Source: Rotaria sp. Silwood1 (Eukaryota > Rotifera > Eurotatoria > Philodinida > Philodinidae). Taken from it: 64,000 nt of DNA. Within the stretch, counting starts at the first letter, position 1. Each line of letters starts with the position of its first letter. The translations under genes were made by a program, and so were the position numbers. The notes under the pieces were generated by a model. The model was not told the DNA's origin and searched no databases. It saw only the letters and a program-made list of their open reading frames with translations. Positions 1 to 13,600 of this stretch are shown piece after piece. The stretch is taken from contig CAJNOP010000029.1 in NCBI GenBank assembly GCA_905250075.1, positions 1,255,264 through 1,319,263 on the forward strand, written 5' to 3'.

Positions 1-1101
1 AATAGATCATACTAGAAATTAAATATTTAATGAAAATAAATAAACAAAGAATTTGATTTGTTTACTTTAAATGTTTTCATAGTACCCGGTTGATCAAGAT
101 TTTCAAAAATAGCTTCTTTCGAATTCGCTCGCACTTCAACAAGATTCAATCGAGTATTTAATTGAATGTTTCTACAAAAACAAAAAGAACTAATCTATAT
201 ATATGCAAATGTATAATATTAATTATAACGAACCGTTTTTTAACAACTTCCATTAAAGCAGCAGCATACTTTTTAACACCAAAAATAACTGGTAGTGAAG
301 TATTATATGTAACTGTAGTTTTATCGCGTACATTATTCTAAATAAAAATATTTATTATGCGAAAATATTTTTTTTGTGTCTTTTTCTTACTTTTCGGAAT
401 AAATCTTCAGCAAGATACATAATTTTTTGTGGTGCTCCAGGACATTTAATAAGTGTAGCTGGAAACGTAAATAATGCATGGCCATCACGAAAATTATTGA
501 GTGCATTATAAACATTTGTAACATATTTTCGAGTATAAATGCTAACTACATGTTGTGGATCATTTTCTAGTGCATCGATAGCTCCTTTTATTCTATTGAA
601 ATTTATTTCAATACCAGCAGCAACAATTAAATAATCATAGGTGATCTATACAACAATAAAAACAAAATTTCATTTTTTTCAAATAATTTCAAGAAGAATG
701 ATTTTTTACTTTTCGTCCATTATCTAATTGAACAAGATTTTTTTCTGGTTCAACTTGATTAGCATATGCCTGAATCCAAGTTGTATTTTGTGGAATACAT
801 TCTGATTGTGATTTTTCAAGTTCTTCAGCTTTTTTTATTCCTGCGCCGACTAATGTCCAACCTGGTTGATAAGTGTGTATCTAAAAGTAAAACAAATGCC
901 ATACTAACAAGGACACATAAACGATCAAGGATTCAAACATACATCATTTTTATCAATAATAGCAATATTATCTTTTGGTAGTTTTTTGGCAAATTTTGAT
1001 GCACAAGCTAGACCACCACATCCAGATCCAATAATAACTAATTTATAATGATTTTGTTGAGTTGATAGTCGACGAACGATAATATGATAGACAGAATTCA
1101 T
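1..1101 (-). CDS. SQOR: Sulfide:quinone oxidoreductase, mitochondrial (5' part; 3' end beyond window)
   Basis: Flavoprotein that oxidises H2S and passes electrons to ubiquinone at the inner mitochondrial membrane (family knowledge). Exons read on the minus strand: 1101-943, 880-710, 645-391, 337-234, 171-about 86, all joined by GT-AG introns of 53-66 bp. The protein starts MNSVYHIIVRRLSTQQ, a short Arg-rich presequence suited to mitochondrial import, followed at once by the FAD-binding Rossmann motif VIIGSGCGGLACA. Family signatures seen: YQPGWTLVGAG, DYLIVAAGIE, and FPATLIKCPGAPQKIMYLAE, which contains a Cys characteristic of SQOR. The reading stays open to about position 86, ending ENLDQPG, where a GTAC donor is likely; the remaining exons lie left of the window. 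The start is the first ATG before the Rossmann fold. Highly confident. Confidence 0.95.
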
Positions 1102-1414
1102 TTATGGTCGGTTACCTTTTTTTTTTTTGTAATGTCAGAATGTTTTTTTCTTTGTATCTCGTTTCGCACGATAAATATCTTTCTTCTGTTCTTTTTTTTT
1201 TCTTTGCGTTCTTGTCAAGACTAGCACATGCACACGACTAATGATCAACAATATCGTACAGGAGTACGGTAACCTATGGATAATGAGTTAGTTTCTTTTT
1301 CAACCTTGTTCTTTTTGCCAACAAAAATTAAAAACAAAAGTCAACTTAAACCATTTAATACCGTTAACAATAAAAATAAAATTTTGTTGAATAACAATAA
1401 AATAAAATTATATA
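1102..1414. other. Intergenic spacer SQOR / SLC35B1
   Basis: This 313 bp spacer lies between two genes on the minus strand. It holds T-rich runs around 1121-1205 that would be A-rich on the transcript strand. I see no acceptor-like AG close to the SQOR ATG, so nothing here suggests trans-splicing of SQOR. Confidence 0.4.
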
Positions 1415-4400
1415 TTAATGTTTTTTCTTTCCATACAATTGTTCAAGAAAAAGTCCAAGAAAAACAAGTACTGTTCCAAACATTTGACGACCCGTTATTA
1501 CATTTCCAAAAATCAATATTGAACAAAGTATTGTGAAAAATTTACGTGTCGTTGTAAATATTGAACATGTCAATGGGCCAAACCATTCAATAGTGAGAAA
1601 GATAAAATTCTAGAAAAATTAAAAAAAACAAAAAATCATTTGAATGAATTTTTCATTTACTTGTCCGACTGCACCAGTCAAACCAAGTAAAACCATATTT
1701 GTAATCACATATGGATAAGCTTGAAGAAAATCAATCAATCCATAAAATTCACCTGTTGCAACAATACCAATAGATGCCCATAAACATGACCATATATTCA
1801 TAGAAAACATCATATGATAAGCTTGTACTTTATGTTTATCACGAATTTTATCTTGTATACCACCCGTTAAACCATCGAAGACAAGTGAAACAAACTGTAT
1901 AAAAAATATTTCTGTAATTTTTTTTATCTGCCTCAATATAAGAATAAGTAATGCTAGTTTTTTTGTTTGTTTTACAATATAACATAAAACCTTTTTCATT
2001 AGGAAATCCCGGCATCCGCCACTTTTCTCCACGAAACAACATTAAAACAAACTTTCTCAATGTAAAATCTAATGCAAAAAAATAATGCTCTAATTAAAAT
2101 TCAATAGTCTAATTTAGGTTTGTATGAAAGGCATAAAATCTAAAATTATTCATCTAATAATTTCCTCATTTCTAAAAGTGTTTTATATCTTCAATGGTAA
2201 ACTTTTAAAAATCAGATTTATTGACAATGCAATATCTTTCAATCAGCCAAAAGAACTTCTTTTCCTATGAGATTCATAAGTAGATAGAATCACAATCAAA
2301 TTTGAATCCCACTGTATGAATAATAACTTGTATGCCAATCTAATGAAGAATATTATGACATATACTTAATGACATATGTAACGAAAGAAAAAAAAACCTT
2401 CATTCAATGTTAACGATGTCTGTATCAAATGAGAAAAATATTATTACACCTATTAATAACCCATCTCTCATTCTGATTGTTACATAGTGGACGACTAAAA
2501 TATTTATTTCGTTTTTTCAATATGATTTCTGCCTCTCTAGAGTTAATCTTTTTTTAGTGAAATGCTATCTAGAAGAAGTTTTGAAATGTAGAGGTAAAAA
2601 TTTAGATTCTTTAGCCACAGACATAACCAAAGGATTATCACAGACCATATATCAATTACGTCCCGTAATAATATATGAATTTCTTCCTTATTGCATTTCT
2701 GGAGAATTAAGTGAAATGATGGTAAAAAAAATGTGTCACAAAATAGATAGAATGAAACAATCTCTCTTTGATCAGTGGCTGCAGCTGCATCGTGTTTCAC
2801 ATTTAATCCTACAGAGCTTGTTCGAATAGCTTTTTATCATTCAATTATTTTTGTAATAGATGGAGCTTAGGAAAACCTAATTGATACAGATATTCTTATT
2901 TTTGAAAATGTCCTCTTCCCACAACTGAAGACAAAAAGAAAAATCCATTAAATATGTAATCTATGCTGGAGAGATATCATCGCTATTGAAAAAAAATCTT
3001 CGATCTAAAAAGAATTTTTTTTAGTATTGATTGATTTATTTAATATTCTGTTTCTCATTATGAAAGCAAAATTTATAAATAATTTAGACATGTTTTTATA
3101 CTTATTGAAACGCTCGTTCTACAATATATAGTATATCGCAATGAAAACAGATTTAAATAATGAAAGAATATACGGTACATACTTTATGAAAAAAATATAG
3201 AATATTGCTATTGTACGAATATTTCAATAATAGTAGAAATTTACAAATAATTCAAGATAATTGATGTGTACTTAAGCTATAAATATCTATAAATATAGTC
3301 TGAAAATTCCACACCATAATACTGTTTCGTTAGGGAATGAATTTCTTCTTTGTCTCCACTTACGGCGAAATGTTTTCGAAATAAAAATAGTTTCGATATA
3401 GTAGTGCTCATGCAGTTCTATCTATTAGAAAAGAAAATTATTAAAAAAAAAAACTTAATCTTGTAGCGGTAAAAGTCACGGTTCAGAAGAGGTCATGTGT
3501 TTTTACTGGGTTCTTCTCTATTATCAAAAATATGTGAATTTATCAGAGATAACATACCAAAAGAAATTCTCCAATACCAAATATTTCACCTGCTTCAACT
3601 AGCTTTGTTGTCTCTTTCGGTTCTTTATACATAAATAAAACTACTCCTGAAAATTATAATAATTAAAATATGTAATATTAATTAATTCTTCATACCAAGA
3701 ACAATTAATAAAACATAAAAATATTTCTCTAATGGATATCGTTTCCTTGCTACAAGTACACCCAACAACATAACTGGAACAGGTTTTACTGATTTTCCCA
3801 AAACCTATAAATGAAAAACAAGTTAAACATATTAATTCATTAAAAAATAAAATTTTAAATAACATTTTACCTGCATAGGATAACTCACAAATTCTAAAGC
3901 ATAATTACTTGAAAGCATCGCAAATAAATATGTAAATGATGAAAATGCATACATTTTTGACGGTGTTGAATCTCGATGGCTTTTTCGAATGATTAAAACT
4001 ATTTAAATAATTTATTCTTTTTTTTTTCAATTAAACTATCTTTATGAACATTTTACTTGTTTTAGATGCGATGGCATTAAAGACACATTGAAAAAAAACC
4101 AGCGATAAAATATATGTAAATTTATCATTTTTTCCATAAATTCCTTTGACACTAAAATATTAATTTTCTGTCATGAGTTAAATATTCAACAAAGCATTCT
4201 TTTTTTAAAGCTCCTACATTGATTCTTGTACAATACCAAAAACAAGATATGAAACAAATATACCAAGAAAACATATGAATAATTTGGTTGATTGTGCATT
4301 TAAAACTCTTTTAATTTTATCTGTATCAGTTATTAAACTATGAACGAAATGTTTCCGTTGATGAACATTGTCATGAACAGTTTGCGAAATCATACATGGT

Positions 4401-4429
4401 GGAAATAATTCAAGTTTTGCTGCTTCCAT
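1415..4429 (-). CDS. SLC35B1: SLC35B1-type nucleotide(-sugar) transporter of the ER
   Basis: Multi-pass transporter of the SLC35B family; SLC35B1 is described as an ER ATP/ADP exchanger. Exons on the minus strand: 4429-4218, 4151-4057, 3998-3871, 3804-3696, 3646-3558, 1894-1661, 1609-1415; they sum to 1062 nt (353 aa, a little longer than the usual 320 or so). Family blocks seen in order: [80 protein letters not shown], and [20 protein letters not shown]. The protein ends KKKH, which fits a C-terminal KKXX ER-retrieval signal. The N-terminus has about 45 extra residues before TM1, so the true start could be a later Met. Introns are 56-93 bp, apart from intron 1-2 (66 bp) and intron 5 (1895-3557), which is 1663 bp and carries a dispersed repeat. 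The gene is head-to-head with AP3D1. Confidence 0.93.
2557..2830 (+). repeat. Dispersed repeat copy 1 (inside SLC35B1 intron 5), possible TE relic
   Basis: An open stretch of 90 codons on the strand opposite to the host gene, containing the peptide [21 protein letters not shown] diverged second copy at about 55020-55200 encodes [19 protein letters not shown]. The DNA word CTTCCTTATTGCATT and the downstream run ending in CAATCTC are shared. Both copies sit inside large introns of unrelated genes, so this is probably a fragment of a once-coding mobile element. I do not recognise the protein family. Confidence 0.5.
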
Positions 4430-4655
4430 TGTGAGTTGTTGTTGTTTTTTCTTCTCTTTTTTTTCTTTTTAACCGATCAGATCTAAACTAAAGCATAGAA
4501 CGAAGAAACAGAATCATTTAGGAAAGAAAAAGTGAATGAATGACATCGTATGACATCTATCATAAAAATATGAAAAAGGAAAATGATAACAATTAATGGT
4601 TGATGAACTATGTTGAAGAAATTTGTTTCTTCTGCATTTATTTTATGTAAATACA
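4430..4655. promoter_or_regulatory. Divergent promoter region SLC35B1 / AP3D1
   Basis: These 226 bp separate the start codons of SLC35B1 (minus) and AP3D1 (plus), so both promoters and 5' UTRs must fit here. A polypyrimidine/T-rich tract runs from 4440 to 4470. I see no clear TATA box at a useful distance from either ATG. The role is inferred from geometry only. Confidence 0.4.
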
Positions 4656-7600
4656 ATGTCGACAACAATGGACCAAGTAGTAAAAAAAGCCAAAGATAGT
4701 TTCGGACCAATGTTCGACAAAAGTTTACATGATCTTGTACGAGGAATTCGAAATCATAAAGATAATGAAGTAAGATATTTATTTCGATATTGTTTTTCTT
4801 TTCTTGGTGTCTTAAAAACTTTCGTATGAATATTTAAGGCTAAATATATTAATGAAGCTATTGATGAAATCAAACAAGAACTTAAACAAGATAATATGGC
4901 AATAAAAGCAAATGCTGTTAATAAATTAACTTATGTATGAGATTTGTAAATAAAAAAAAATAATTTCATTGATCTTTTTTTTGTCTTCTGTTTAAGCTTC
5001 AAATGCTTGGCTATGATATATCATGGAGTTCATTTAATATTATTGAAGTAATGAGTTCAAATAAATTTACATTTAAAGTATGTATGAATATTTCGAAAGT
5101 GAACTTTTTTTTCTGTTTGATTGTTATACAAATAAAAAGAACGGAAATAAATTTCAGAGAGGAAAAAACGATGACATCGGAAATGAGCAAGCAATTATAA
5201 ATAGAAGAATACTCATCACAATACAAATGATAGTTCTCACAAGAAACTGTTTCCAATTAAAAAATTACTTTTTATTTCTGGCTCTATATATAAGGTAGAT
5301 CCCAATGAAATATAGAAAACTACAAACGGAGAGAGGCTTCTAAATCTTCTCTACAGAGTTACAGCTGTTTTACTAAAACCTAAATCTATAGCACGATCTA
5401 TATAAAAGAATTGAATGAGGATATTTTGCCCATAAATAAGCTTACTTGTAACTAGAATGCCCTGAAAATTTCAGCTCATGATAAGGTACTCTTTACAAGA
5501 TATTATATTACCAAAAATCATTTATTTTCCATGAAAGATTCAAGAGTCTCATGTCTTTGAATTCTCAAAGACATGAGACTCTTGAATCTTTCATGTCTTT
5601 GAGAATTCAATATCTTGCGAGCGGATCATTCTTTCGAGCTGAAACTTTCAGAACATTTTAGTTAAAATGTAGGCAATTCGAAGTTCTAGTAAAATTTTTT
5701 GTCTTTTTTCACACATAGTTTCATAGAGCGTGAGCTACTGATCACAAACAAAAAATTAGCTCTTAGCGTTAGTCGACGACGTTGTGTTAAATCGATTTTA
5801 AATTCAAAATATTTTTGATGATGACGCTTCGAATTGTGTCTATTACAGTGCCTATAGGTCGTTTTTGTAAACTTGCCTAGTATTTTTGGTTAAGCGATGG
5901 TGCTAAGCTTTGTGTCCCATTAAATTTGTCGTAATACCAGTCACGACAGTATGCATTATTTTTCTTTTTATTTCATTCGCTTGCTGAGAAATCGTATTTA
6001 CTAAAGAATCATAGTACTTACAGCTGATATTCAATGCTTTTCGAATTCAACAGAAAAACAAATCTAGATTCAAAATCAGCACAAAAAACCGAGTGAAAAG
6101 AAATATGTTTCTGGTCAATTTGACAAATTTCTTTTTTTTGTCGCTAATACATAAATAACAATCCTCTGATTCAAACCTGAACGATGAATCTTGTTAAATT
6201 GACTGGGAAGTTATTATCTTTCATTCAGCTTTTCATGCTGATTTCGAATCGATGTTTGTTTTTCTATTGAATTCAAAAACCATTGAATACCGTCTAAAAA
6301 GTCTATGTTCTCAGGTAAATACGGTTTTCCAACACGTGAACAAAATAAAAAGGCAAGTGACGCGTAGGATGATGACTGGCGTAATTATGAGTCGAACGAG
6401 ATACAATACTTGGCCTTCTCGTTTAACCAAAAACACTAGATAGGTTTACAAAAACAACCTATAAGTATTGCAATGCGTACAATTTGAGGCGCCACTATCA
6501 ACAGGATTTTAAGTTTAGAATCAATCCAACAAAATGTCCGTATGGGCTGAAAGCTAGGTTTTTCTGATACGCGTGTGAAAAAAAAAAGAAAAAAATTTAC
6601 TAGAAATTCAAACTGCAGACATCTTACAAATATGCTGATCTATGAGCAAAATCACCACAAAACGGCTATAATTCTATGGAGAAGACCTATAGACTCTATA
6701 CACAAAGTTTGAACAGAAAATATATATTCAAGTTGGAAGGATTGTCTCGTCAGTGTCATTTTATCATTGAAAAAGATGGCGTTTATATTTTTGTTTTTTA
6801 GTATTGGAAAAGTTAAATTTGTCGATAGATTTTGCTTTGAATTTACAGAAAAATCTGTATTTATGATTAAAAATAATATGAATTGTTAAAAAATAACTAC
6901 CTATGATTTTCGAGTACAGTTTATCAGACTTGATGATTTCAAATAATCTTTGTTTTCGATCCAGATTTTTTTAATTTTTACTACTCAGAATTCTTAGTTT
7001 GCAATCATAAAATTTTTTTGTAATTGGATCTGTAAAAATTCATCAGACAGCAATGACCTAAAAATAGATAATTATAATATAATAACGTTTTTCCGGAAAT
7101 GCAAATAAGATAATATGAACTTAATTTTACTTTCATCGAAAAAATATGCATGTCGCTTTCATTTTAGCGAATTGGCTATTTGGCTGCTTCACAAAGTTTT
7201 CACGAAGGAACCGATGTATTAATGTTAACAACCAATATGATTCGAAAAGTAAAATTGTTTTGTTTGTTGTTTTGTGTATTTTTTTTTTGTTTTTCTCAAT
7301 AAAACTGTTATTCTAGGATTTGAATAGTTCATCTATGTATGAAGCTGGAATTGCTATGAGTGGCCTTTCATGTTTTATTAATGCTGATCTTGCACGAGAT
7401 TTAGCAAATGATATAATGAGTCTTGTATGAAACATGAATCTGTTCTCTTTTTTTAATATGTAAATTAATTTTAATTTAATTAAGATGACATCAACAAAAC
7501 CCTATATTCGTAAACGAGCAGTTCTACTTTTATATAAAGTATTTTTAAATAATCCTGATGCACTTAAACCAGCATTTCCACGTTTACGTGAAAAACTTGA

Positions 7601-10600
7601 AGATTCAGATCCAGGTTTTATTAATTAATAATTAAACAAAAGAAAATTTAAATTAAAAATTGACTTTTTTTTTCTGTAAGGTGTACAAGCAGCAGCTGTT
7701 AATGTTATTTGTGAATTAGCAAGACGTAATCCAAAAAATTATCTTGCATTAGCACCAATATTTTTTCGTCTTATGACAACATCAGCAAATAATTGGGTAT
7801 TAATTAAAATTATTAAATTGGTATAAAAATAAATAAAAGTTTTATGTAGTTATTTTTAAATGATGGTTTCTTTTTAAATTTTAGTTTGGTGCATTAACAC
7901 CATTAGAACCAAGATTAGGTAAAAAATTAATTGAACCATTGACGAATTTGATTCATAGTACATCAGCAATGTCTTTACTTTATGAATGTATTAATACTGT
8001 TATTGCTGGTAAAGAAATAATAAAAAATCATGATTAAATTACTTTTGTTTATTTTGTCTTTAAAGTTCTTGTTTCAATTTCATCTGGTTTACCAAATCAT
8101 AATGCTTCTATTCAATTATGTGTACAAAAACTTCGTATACTTATTGAGGATTCAGATCAAAACTGTAAGATATAAAATCGATATTAATTAATTAAATAAA
8201 ATGGTTTTATTTAGTAAAATATCTTGGTCTACTCGCTATGTCAAAAATTTTACAAACACATCCTAAAAGTGTACAAGCACATCATGATTTAATTATGCAA
8301 TGTCTTGATGATAAAGATGAATCGATTCGTTTACGAGCACTTGATCTTCTATCGGGAATGGTAAAAAAAAAAGAATATTTTGTATAGAAACCAATAAAGA
8401 TAAAGAGTGTCCCATAAATTCTAGGTCTCAATGAAAATTAGTTCATATGTCAACAAAGATTCATCCCTACTCAACTATATCTATATGAGCTTTGAGTACT
8501 TAGGACGATGTTTTCAATAGCATAATACTCGACGGCATTATTTTTTTTAATCATGGTAATATAAACAGAAGAAACGTGGTAATTAAAATCTTAAAATCGA
8601 CCAGGATTTTTTTTTGAAAAGTGTTCATGAACTATGAATTCATCGTATTTAACGTAACACTATTATACAAAAGCGATAAGACGTATTTAGGATGCGGCTA
8701 CATAGGACTAAGTACTCGAAACTCATTCAGATATAATTGAGTAGGAATCACTCCTTGTTTACATATAAATTAATTTTTGTTGAGACCCAGAACTTATGGA
8801 CCGTCTTTTATGTTTATTTAATTTAATTAGGTATCGAGAAAAAATCTAATGGATGTTGTACGTAAATTAATGGTTCATATGAACAAAGCTGAAGGAACAC
8901 ATTATCGAGATGAATTATTATCAAAAATAATTGATATTTGTAGTCAAAATGATTATCAACATATAACAAATTTTGAATGGTTTGCTATATATATATATAT
9001 ATACATATATTTGTTTTTCTTTGTTGAATAATAAATTATTTATCTAAATAGGTATATAAGTATTTTGGTTGAATTAACTCGTCTTGAAGGTACAAAACAT
9101 GGTGGTCTCATTTCATTACAATTACTTGATGTTGCTGTTCGTGTTGATTCAATTCGAGAATTTGCTTGTCATCAAATGGTAAAATTTTGTGTATTATTAT
9201 TATGTGTTATAATAAAATTATTCTAGGCTGTTCTTCTTGAAAATGCTCATGTTTTTATTCTTGGTTCAAATTCTACAAATATTGCTGAAGTATTATATGC
9301 AGCTGCATGGATTTGTGGTGAATTTAGTTCGTAAGTATTTACAATCGAAGAAAAGATTTATAAAATTACAAAAACATTTTTTAAAGACATTTAAAAAATC
9401 CACAAAAGACTCTTGAATCAATGCTTAATACAAAAATTACATTATTTTCTGGTCATATTCAATCTGTTTATTATCAAAATATTCTTAAAATTATAACATA
9501 TATAATAACAACATTAGATAATAATGAAACAGCAATTAAAGAACTTGTTTCAATGTCAATTGATAAAATGTCTGTATTTTTATCAAGTGGTGATGTTGAA
9601 GCACAAGAACGAGTATGTAGTTCATTTAAAAAGAAAAATCAGAACTATATCATTTATTGATTTAGGCAAGTGTTATTTTAAATGTTTTAAAATCAGTATT
9701 AAAATTAATTGAAAAACATGAATTTAATGTTAATGAATTGTCAGCTCTTTTTGATGGTGTTCTTAATCCAGTTGCGGCTAAAGCTCAACGAAAAGTTGCT
9801 ATACCAACTGGGTAAATCTCTCTCTCTCTATATATATATATGATTTTTTAGCTTCTTTTTTATATAATTATTTTATAATTTAAGTTTGGATTTGGATGCA
9901 TGGATAAATGATCCACCATCGGAAAGTGATGATGAATCTGTAACAAAACCTAGTAGTTTTGATAAGACGAATAATCCAAGTTTATTTTATGGTGATAATA
10001 GAGAAAATTATTATCATGGAAGTAACCTTGATTCCTATAGTGGAGATCAATCGGGTTATAATAAACCAAAAAATTATGTTGAACCAACTGCAGAAGAATT
10101 AGAAGAACAACGTGAAAAAAGAAAACAAAGTGAGAAAATGAATCCATTCTATTTAAAAGATACAACAAAAATTAAATCAACACAAAAAGTATATCGTATT
10201 CGAAGGTTTTTATATTAAACGAATGCTACTACTTTTTGTGTCTTCTAGACTGAAGTATCTCCAACTATTTCAAATAATGCTGATCGTTCTCAAGCAACAT
10301 CATCAAAAGGAACTATTCCAGCAAACTTACAATTATCACTTGCTGATCAATTATATCGTCAAGCAAAAATTGATGAAGAAAATCGACGTTTAAAGAAAAA
10401 ATCTAAATCAGATGGCGGATCATCAAAAAAGGGAAAGAAAACATCAAAAAATTCTGATCGTACAACAGTTGATGAAAATGATGATGATTTATATCCGACA
10501 ATCAAAGTAACACGTGGTGGAGAATTACCGGAAGGTGTAACAGAAAGTGGTAATGAAGATAATGACAATGATGAACCTGTTGGAAAAAATAAAAAACATG

Positions 10601-13600
10601 ATCCACATCGAGCACTTAATATTGATTTAGATGAAAAATCTATACAAAAAATGCCAACACTACCAACGCAAGTACAAGAACCAATTACAAAACCAGTTGA
10701 AAATCCACCCCCAATAACAGAAAAACAAAAAAAATCCAAGAAAAAGAAAACAGTTGAAAAAGAAGAAAAATCGTCGACATCTAAATCTAAACATAAACGA
10801 GAACGTAGTGATTATAAAGAATTATTATCACCTGCTGATGACGAAAAAAAAAGTGTTGTACCATCACCTAGTAATACAACAGCGGCTGCTCCTCCTGCTA
10901 CTACAACTACCGAAGAAAAGCCAAAGAAAAAGAAAACTAAAGAAAAAAAACCAATAAATAATGATAATTCGGCACCACTTCTATTCGATATAATGAGTGA
11001 TGATATTAATCCAACAAGTGGATCCAATCAACAATATAGTGAATTAAATGTCTACAAACCAACAGCTGAATCTGATTATTTAACAATTGTAAGCATACTC
11101 ATTCAGTTTTTGGAACGAAAATTTTTATATTCCTGATCATGTTCGATTATAAAATTCACAAAACTCTTTACGAGAGACTTTCCTAGATATTCATTGATGA
11201 CAATAAGAAATAGAAAGAAAATAATTCTATAAAAGTTATTTTCTATTGAAAGTATAGAGAACATACTTTTGTTTTTCATCAAAGAAATTTTAAGTATTCA
11301 TTTAGAATATACACTATGATTAGAAAGTTGTTGATCCTTCCAGACCTCGTACGGTTTGGATCTAATGCTTTGCTTTTTGTTTGAGTTAGAGGTATGGAAG
11401 ATCAAGATTGGTTGGTCCCGATCTGGAGAAAAACTATTAAGTTTACTCGTATCACATCTAAAAAACTGTTCGATATCCATTTTTCGATTTATTGAGTCGG
11501 CGACTAGCACTTTTTTGGGCAATCTCTCTTGAATTATGCACTGAATGATATGATTTGTAAGATAATACGCTTAACACTATAAAATATTTAACTAAAATCG
11601 TTAGTTTCAATACCCTTTTGAACAATGCCGTTTTGAAAAAGCACAAATTGAGAGATCGCTGTATTTTCTACGACCTTCCCTTAAAACCTTGACAGTATCA
11701 CAAAAAACGAAGAAAAGTGTTTTTCTAGTGGAAGTTTTGATAAATATGGTTTTTTTTGTGATATGTTCAACTTTTCAAGGGAAGGTCGTAGAAAATGTGA
11801 AGATCTCTCATTTTGAGCTTTTTCAAAAGGCATTGTTAAAAATAGCTTCTTAGACCTGAAAACTACCGTGTCGAGTTTTGTTTTTGAAAACCTTGGTATG
11901 GAATGGATTAAATAAAAAAAACATCATTGGTTATCAAAAGTGATTGACATTATAGAAAAATATCAAAAATACGTTATTGTTAAAGTTTTTTTCCACATTT
12001 CATATAAATGACGATCTTAACATTGGTAATAATAAAATACAGAACCATTATAGTCTTAGTGAATGTTAATGAAGTGTTATAGCATCAATTGACTAATATC
12101 TGAATATTTATAGGAAACTTCCATCATTCCAACACCATCAACTGCTCAATTAGATGTAACATTTTTATTAAAAAATCGTACATCATCAATAATTGATCAT
12201 ATTGATGTTCATGTTATTGATAGTTTAAGCTCAAAATTAATCAATACAACAAGTACAAATCATGTATCATTTCCATCAATAAGTCTTTTTCCATATTCAC
12301 AAAATTATATACATATTTATTTTGCTATTAATGCTATTTCATTTCCACAAAAATTAAAAACTTCAATGACTTATTCAATAAATGTAAGAATTTGAAAAAT
12401 CAAAAAAGAATAATTTTTCAAAGAATTCTTTTGATATATATATTTAGAAAGCATCGAATGATATTCAAACAGACACAATTGAATTTAAACTTGATTTACC
12501 TTGTTCGCAATACTTACGAAAAAAATCTCTTGATTCGTAAGAATAAATCTTTTCATTTTTAAAGGACAATAACGCATAAAGACCATCATCAGTTTTCCTT
12601 TATTTATAGTTTAGATCATGCAAAATTTCAGAAGGAATCTTTTTTGTAATAAAACAGACCAATTTAAGAAGAATACAGATACATTTTTGCTCATATTATT
12701 GATACACAAGTTCGATATTCCTAACTTGTTGTATTTAAGAGTTATAAGAACTTTTGATACATCGATTCTAGTCAAGGAATCTGTGATCACTTAAATAAGC
12801 AACTAGACAAGGATGATTGACCGTATTGAATTGAATAGTGATATTTATTTTTAGGTTCGAACTGATTCGATACTGTTATCTTAATACTTCAGACATGTCA
12901 ACTTCTTCGTTACACGGAAGCTGATTGTGGAATATCAAAAATATTGAGATGACTGTATCGAATCATTTGGAACCTAAAAACTAATTTCACCATTCCACTC
13001 AGTATGGTAAATTACATATACCTAGTTGCTTTTCCGAATGATTACAAGTCAATTAATTGGAATCTGGAGTTTCAAGAAAGGTCTTATAACACTCAAATGA
13101 AACAAGGTAACAATGTCGGTCTTGTATCGATCAAAAGGAAAATAGCCTCAAAATATCGACGAAGAACTCACCTGATTGGTCGATTGCTGATCAATCAAAT
13201 TTCGATATACTTCGAGTGTTCTCTCTTGAATGGTTAATACTACAGGTCTCTGTGATATTTATATCAAAAATTTATTCGAAAAACAGTGAAGTATATTATG
13301 TTTCGAAATGAATAATAATTATACAATTCCCATGCTCATTTGAAATAATATTTATCTCATGAAATTTTTTGCATGAGATGAACTATGAATGGAGGAAACC
13401 TGAATATGACCTTTATGCTTCTTGTTCTAATATGTATAACATTTTCTTTTTCACTTTTAAGTGATGCTTTTGCTGAGTTAATGAGCTCAGGTACTTTAAC
13501 AAGTCAATCACGTGCTAATATTTCATCATCTAGTCAAGATTTTTCATCATTAATTAATACTATTTGTCAAACATATCGATTAACTGGTTAGTTAAATTGA

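Noticed and set aside
8982..9010. TA-repeat microsatellite as a regulatory element
   Set aside because: It is a simple AT run inside a short AP3D1 intron; nothing beyond composition supports a role.
10359..11027. Open frames opposite AP3D1 exon 17
   Set aside because: They are shadows of the low-complexity Lys/Ser-rich hinge of AP3D1.
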